From positions 2,046,001 to 2,110,000 of the forward strand of contig NZ_CP054052.1 of the NCBI RefSeq assembly GCF_013283835.1: a stretch of DNA of 64,000 nucleotides, given 5' to 3'. Made by a program: the position numbers and the translations under genes. Below are positions 60,220 through 64,000 of the stretch, piece after piece. Position 1 is the first letter of the stretch. The number at the start of each line of letters is the position of its first letter. Source of the stretch: Poseidonibacter lekithochrous (GTDB lineage Bacteria > Campylobacterota > Campylobacteria > Campylobacterales > Arcobacteraceae). The notes under the pieces are model-generated. The model was given only the letters and a program-made list of their open reading frames with translations. It had not been told where the DNA came from and did no database searches.

Positions 60220-60666
60220 CTATTTATAGTAACCTGTACCAATAAACATATCACCATCAATTCTTTTAATGAATGAAGTTTTAGGAGTGATTTTCTTTTT
60301 AATTGGATGCGACCATTTATAATCTAACCAACCTTCTCCTTTTGTTTGTGCAATATTAATTAGTTCTTGAATTAACATTAGTCCACTTGCATCTTTTAAT
60401 TTGTAAAGATTTTTCCCAACAATTTTAGAGTTTGAACCAAGAGCTTTATTTACACCATTAAAGTCATATGCAAACATATATAATTCACCTCTGATGAATT
60501 TACCTTTAGGATCATTGAACTCTTTTAAACAGGCTTCAGTACCTTGTTGTTTACAAAGTTCAACACCTTCATTTACAAATGATTTTACTTCATCTACTGT
60601 AGCTGCATAAGATAAAGACATTCCTAAAACTAAAGAAACACCAACTTTTGAAATTTTTGATAACAT
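60220..60666 (-). CDS. Secreted single Cache-domain protein
   Basis: This 148-residue protein starts at ATG 60666 after AAGGAGA; a frame ten codons longer exists. It has a signal peptide (MLSKISKVGVSLVLGMSLSYA) and a single Cache domain (about 25-148) with DEVKSFVNEGVELCKQQG, GELYMFAYDFNGVNKALGSN and KRIDGDMFIGTGYY segments, typical of the sCache_2 fold. It lacks a membrane anchor and signalling domain, so it may be a free ligand-binding protein. The pair of cysteines flanking QQGTEA may form a disulfide. The ligand is unknown. Confidence 0.8.
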   Translation of the reverse strand: MLSKISKVGVSLVLGMSLSYAATVDEVKSFVNEGVELCKQQGTEACLKEFNDPKGKFIRGELYMFAYDFNGVNKALGSNSKIVGKNLYKLKDASGLMLIQELINIAQTKGEGWLDYKWSHPIKKKITPKTSFIKRIDGDMFIGTGYYK

Positions 60667-60839
60667 ATCTTTCTCCTTAATATAGTATATATTCATTATA
60701 AATCTGTTATGTGAAATCTATATGATATTCTTTAGCTAAAATTAAGAATTTGAACTTATAAAATATTTAGTTATTTTATAAACAAAATCTACATAAAAGT
60801 AGTGTAAAATTATTTTATTAAAACAAAAAAGGTTTTATT

Positions 60840-61274
60840 ATGGAAACTGAAAACATAACAAAACGATTAAAAGTTTATCAAATCACTTCAATAATCACTA
60901 TTCTTTTTACCTTAGTTGGCTTCTCCTATAATGTATATAGGTTAGAACAAAGTGAAATAAATAGTAATATTAGAACCTCAAGTTTTGAAATGCTAAAAGA
61001 ATTAGCAAACTTAGAGCAAATAGTCTATGCATCACATTATGAAAAAGATGATAAAGATGGAAATCCAAGAACGGGATGGGTAAAGGTTGGTATTATTACT
61101 GATTTAAGTTTGATTTGTTTTCAAGAGAAAAATATGCAAACCCAAATCTTACATACAACATGGAAAAATAATTGGGCAACAATGAAAGATAATAGGGAAT
61201 CCGCTAATAATATAGTAAATAGTATTGATAATGTAAGGATAAAAATAAGAGAAGTACTAAAAAATCTTAATTGA
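60840..61274 (+). CDS. Single-helix membrane protein of unknown function (144 residues)
   Basis: The N-terminus carries one membrane helix (ITSIITILFTLVGFSYNVY, about 15-33) after a basic cytoplasmic end, followed by a soluble region with helical segments (SSFEMLKELANLEQIVYASHYEKDD and SANNIVNSIDNVRIKIREVL). There is no domain that I recognise. It is flanked by unrelated genes in opposite orientations and ends at a terminator. It may be a sensor fragment or an orphan membrane-anchored protein. Confidence 0.7.
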   Translation: METENITKRLKVYQITSIITILFTLVGFSYNVYRLEQSEINSNIRTSSFEMLKELANLEQIVYASHYEKDDKDGNPRTGWVKVGIITDLSLICFQEKNMQTQILHTTWKNNWATMKDNRESANNIVNSIDNVRIKIREVLKNLN

Positions 61275-61291
61275 TTTTAGACTTCCCTTTG

Positions 61292-61313
61292 TAGTTTAAT
61301 AAACTATTTTTTT
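61292..61313 (+). terminator. Intrinsic terminator with seven Ts
   Basis: TAGTTT (61292-61297), AAT loop, AAACTA (61301-61306), then seven Ts (61307-61313). It follows the gene ending at 61274 and overlaps the end of the convergent gene. Confidence 0.75.
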
Positions 61314-62395
61314 AGTTTTACTACTCTTTGTTCTCTTTGGATTATATATTCAGAGATTTTATTTATAAATCTTTGACTACTTTCCCCTTGAGTATATGAA
61401 CCTAAATAATACTCTTTTACTTTTATTCTTTGTTTTTTATTTGTATCATTTTTTAATTCATCATCTAATATTTCAATAACATTATCAAAATTATCTTTAT
61501 TTATAGTTACGAAAGCTTTAGTAAGTTCATTTATACTTTGGTCTTCTAAAATCTCAATATAAGCAGCTGGTTTATTAGTATGCAAATAGTCAATCATTAC
61601 AGAAGTATTATCAAAGAATGCAAAATCAACTAATGTAAATACATCATTAATATTCTCTTCTTCCATATAATAAGCATTTGATGATTCATCAACTTTTCTT
61701 TTTATTTCCATATCAGCTATCTTAGCATCTTCATCTCTAACGCCAATAGCGGAATGAGGTTTGTAAATTAAGATATTATTCTCATTAGCTAAAATTTTCT
61801 CTACAAGTTCAACACCATATTTTGGAACAGAAGTATAATTCATACTAGGATGAGTAGCCTCCCAAGTAGGAGCATACAAAATTACATTTTGACCATCTCT
61901 TTTTTCTAATTGCATTTGATTAATAAAATCAAGCTGTGGTCGCCCTACTTGTATGAATTTATTAGGATTAAAATTTAATAAATACTCTTCATATCTATCT
62001 GTCCCTCTTTGACCTACTGTAAATACATAATCATAGGCTTGAGATTGATTAGATCGCATTGATTCCTTTTCACTCTCACCATGATTTAAATGAACATGAT
62101 AACCTCTACTATATCTTACTGATTGGAAATTTTTAAGAGAGTTATTAATATATAATAAAACTGCAAATTCATTTTCATCATAAAATTCTATTAAATCACT
62201 AAATGATTCAAGATAAACAACTTCAATAGATTGATCTTTTAAATATTGTTTATAAACCTCATAATCAGTTATAATATATAAAACCTTATGTTTCTTATCT
62301 AATTCCTCAAATGGTCTTTGCCATTGTTTTATCTGATAGTATGAGTTAATACCACCAGAAAAATATACTATTACTTCGCAGTTTTTATGATTCAA
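61304..62395 (-). CDS. CDP-glycerol glycerophosphotransferase-like protein
   Basis: This 363-residue protein starts with TTG at 62395 after AGAGG, inside the end region of the tagD-like gene operon. It resembles the Glyphos_transf (TagB/TagF) family: LNHGESEKESM near 105, VGQRGTDRYEEYLL around 128-141, NPNKFIQVGRPQLDF near 145-160, APTWEATHPSMNY around 175, and YKPHSAIG near 205 with conserved acidic and basic residues. Such enzymes transfer glycerol-phosphate from CDP-glycerol to a surface polymer or lipid. Here it may modify LPS or capsule. It lies eight bases after tagD. Confidence 0.82.
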   Translation of the reverse strand: MNHKNCEVIVYFSGGINSYYQIKQWQRPFEELDKKHKVLYIITDYEVYKQYLKDQSIEVVYLESFSDLIEFYDENEFAVLLYINNSLKNFQSVRYSRGYHVHLNHGESEKESMRSNQSQAYDYVFTVGQRGTDRYEEYLLNFNPNKFIQVGRPQLDFINQMQLEKRDGQNVILYAPTWEATHPSMNYTSVPKYGVELVEKILANENNILIYKPHSAIGVRDEDAKIADMEIKRKVDESSNAYYMEEENINDVFTLVDFAFFDNTSVMIDYLHTNKPAAYIEILEDQSINELTKAFVTINKDNFDNVIEILDDELKNDTNKKQRIKVKEYYLGSYTQGESSQRFINKISEYIIQREQRVVKLKK

Positions 62396-62403
62396 TTTAA
62401 CCT

Positions 62404-62796
62404 CTATAATGTTTTGATTTTTTCTATAAGTTCTGTAGTTGAGATATCTGGAGTTCTAGGTAGATATATAACTTCACAAATATCACTAAATTCGTCAAAT
62501 TTTCCAGTCCAATCACATCCCATAATAAGACAGTCTGCTTTATGTTCTAGCAAATATTCTCTTTTTAATTCAAGAGATTCTTCTAAAAAGACTTCATTTA
62601 CAAAGTCTAAGGATGAAATAATATGCATTCTTTCATCTTCAGTATAAAAAGGCTTTCTTCCCTTTTTTTTAAAGTTTAATTTATCAGAAGATATTCCAAC
62701 AACTAACTCATTTCCATGAGACGCAGCTCTTTCTAGGATTCTTAAATGTCCTAAGTGAAAGATGTCAAAAGTTCCAAATGTTAAAACTCTTTTCAT
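62404..62796 (-). CDS. tagD: Glycerol-3-phosphate cytidylyltransferase-like protein
   Basis: This 130-residue nucleotidyltransferase has the TagD signature: GTFDIFHLGHLRILERA (the HXGH motif, residues 8-24), GISSDKLNFKKKGRKPF, and EDERMHIISSLDFV. It would condense glycerol-3-phosphate with CTP to CDP-glycerol. ISTTELIEKI at the end is the usual RTXGXSTT-type region. It heads a two-gene unit with the glycerophosphotransferase. Family members may also use ethanolamine phosphate or other substrates, but the partner gene supports glycerol. Confidence 0.85.
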   Translation of the reverse strand: MKRVLTFGTFDIFHLGHLRILERAASHGNELVVGISSDKLNFKKKGRKPFYTEDERMHIISSLDFVNEVFLEESLELKREYLLEHKADCLIMGCDWTGKFDEFSDICEVIYLPRTPDISTTELIEKIKTL

Positions 62797-62982
62797 TAAT
62801 ACCTTTTCTAAATAATATCTATAACATATAACGATTATATAACTTAAAAAATTAATTAGTTATTAAATTTACTATTTACATTAAATCTACAAAATATAGT
62901 TTAATTTCATAAAATATTGATAAATTTCATTTAAGTTTCATTTAATTTCACTATAATTACCTAAAAATTTTAGGGGTTTTTT

Positions 62983-64000
62983 TTGAATAAATTTTCAAGA
63001 ATTGGATTTATCCTTGCTGCAGCGGGTTCTGCTGTTGGTTTAGGAAATATATGGAAATTCCCATATGTTACAGGAGAGTATGGAGGTGGTGCATTTGTAC
63101 TAGTATACCTTCTTGCTATTTTATTTATTGGTTTAACAGTATTCTTAGCAGAAGCAGTTATCGGTCAAAACGCACAATCAGATGTAGCTACGTCATTTGT
63201 AAAGACTTCAAAAACAAAAAATGAAAATTGGAAGTTTGCAGGATTTATGATTATTAGTGGTTTACTAATTTTATCATTCTATTCAGTTGTATTAGGATGG
63301 ATTTTAAATTATGTATTTACTTCATTCTCAGCATTACCTACAGAAGCTGCTGTTGCAGGAGCTGCGTTTGAAAAGCTAATTAGTGACGATATTGGTTCAT
63401 TAATTGTTTATCATACACTTATTGCGGGAACTGTAGTATTTATTGTTCTAAAAGGTATCAAAGACGGAATTGAAAAAATCAACTTAATCTTAATGCCATT
63501 ATTAGGTCTTATTTTAGGTGGTTTATTAATCTACGCATTAACTTTAGATTCATTCTCACAAGCTGTATCATTTATGTTTACACCTGATTTCTCTAAGATT
63601 AATGGTGATGCATTACTTGCAGCATTAGGACAAGCATTCTTTACACTATCACTTGGTGTTGGTACAATTATGACTTATTCTGCTTCATTACCAAAAGAAG
63701 CTAACTTTGTTAAATCATCATTTATGGTTGCTATTGTTGATACAAGTATTGCAATTATTGCTGGTTTAATTATTTTCTCATTCCTATTTGAAGCTGGTGC
63801 TCCAAGTGCAGCAGGACCTGGATTAGTATTTATTTCATTACCAGTTATTTTCTCTGGATGGGGAGTATTAGGACAAGTTATTGCTGTTTCATTCTTTGTT
63901 GCATTAGTATTCGCAGGAATCACTTCTGCTGTATCAATGATTGAACCATCACTTAAATTCTTCATTGAAAGATTTAATTTTACTAGAAGAAAAGCTACTA
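62983..64000 (+). CDS. Sodium:neurotransmitter-type symporter (SNF family), cut by window edge
   Basis: About 339 N-terminal residues are visible; the C-terminus is outside. The start is TTG at 62983 after AGGGG. The first helix carries the family signature SRIGFILAAAGSAVGLGNIWKFPYVTGEYGGGAFVLVYLL. Further helices continue to the edge (about eight seen). Bacterial members of this LeuT-fold family take up amino acids or related solutes with Na+; the substrate is not determined. Preceded by a 186-base AT-rich gap with no gene. Confidence 0.92.
   Translation, partial: MNKFSRIGFILAAAGSAVGLGNIWKFPYVTGEYGGGAFVLVYLLAILFIGLTVFLAEAVIGQNAQSDVATSFVKTSKTKNENWKFAGFMIISGLLILSFYSVVLGWILNYVFTSFSALPTEAAVAGAAFEKLISDDIGSLIVYHTLIAGTVVFIVLKGIKDGIEKINLILMPLLGLILGGLLIYALTLDSFSQAVSFMFTPDFSKINGDALLAALGQAFFTLSLGVGTIMTYSASLPKEANFVKSSFMVAIVDTSIAIIAGLIIFSFLFEAGAPSAAGPGLVFISLPVIFSGWGVLGQVIAVSFFVALVFAGITSAVSMIEPSLKFFIERFNFTRRKAT

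Noticed and set aside
1-64000. tRNA, rRNA, CRISPR or insertion sequences
   Set aside because: No cloverleaf-like conserved tRNA arms, rRNA stretches, regularly spaced repeats or transposase frames were seen by reading; a covariance-model search would be needed to exclude small RNAs.

Overview
The window is chromosomal DNA of an AT-rich bacterium that looks like a member of the Campylobacterota, most likely an Arcobacter-type organism. This rests on the very low GC content, a UPF0323 lipoprotein paired with a glutathionylspermidine-synthase-like gene, a tatBC-queA block, the nadE-degT-lpxK block and short operons with frequent TTG starts. It is inferred from gene content; no rRNA is present to confirm it. 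I saw no tRNA, rRNA, CRISPR array, insertion sequence or prophage.

Layout. 1-3.2 kb: the cut-off end of a response regulator, then trmL, purU and pyruvate kinase, all on the minus strand. 3.2-16.1 kb: a glycerol catabolic region. It holds an aldehyde dehydrogenase, glycerol kinase, a complete rhizobial-type glycerol ABC importer (two unlike ATPases, two permeases, a small DUF2160 membrane protein and a binding protein), the divergent glycerol-3-phosphate dehydrogenase glpD and two tandem GntR/HutC-type regulators. A repeated operator-like word links glpD, the importer operon and the aldehyde dehydrogenase-pyk operon. 16.2-24 kb: C4-dicarboxylate and aspartate metabolism, with malic enzyme, aspartase, an RraA-family protein, a histidine kinase with an ABC-binding-protein-like sensor, its response regulator and a dicarboxylate:cation symporter.

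24-33.4 kb: housekeeping and accessory genes (pgeF, a methyltransferase, aroE). These include a small island with a CcdA/CcdB toxin-antitoxin pair followed by an unknown protein with an HEPN-like RX5H motif, then an L-cysteine desulfidase with a divergent LysR regulator. 33.5-43.4 kb: an iron and cytochrome region. A 673-residue exported protein of unknown function diverges from a four-helix membrane protein and a hexaheme cytochrome fused to a beta-propeller, with Fur-box-like sites between them. The next minus-strand operon has an FTR1 iron permease, an FAD amine-oxidase-like enzyme, a small exported helical protein and a GT-C-type membrane protein.

43.4-50 kb: a complete histidine utilisation cluster (hutG, hutI, hutU, hutH, hutC and a small DUF6500-like gene) with a consensus promoter in the hutI-hutU gap. 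50.4-52.3 kb: a TetR regulator diverging from a SnoaL-like and a double-VOC gene across two related palindromes. 52.3-60.2 kb: lpxK, a DegT-like protein, nadE, two tandem BFD-like mini-ferredoxins, a TerB/DnaJ protein, tatB, tatC, queA and an exonuclease. 60.2-64 kb: a secreted Cache-domain protein, a small membrane protein, a CDP-glycerol pathway pair (TagF-like and TagD-like) and the start of a sodium:neurotransmitter-type symporter.

The metabolic picture is of an organism that imports glycerol, C4-dicarboxylates, histidine and cysteine as carbon or energy sources and feeds them through pyruvate and the TCA cycle. The strongest candidates for new biology are the ccdAB-HEPN trio, the Fur-box-flanked cytochrome/673-residue protein locus next to FTR1, and the asymmetric glycerol importer with its own operator regulon and recombining twin regulators.
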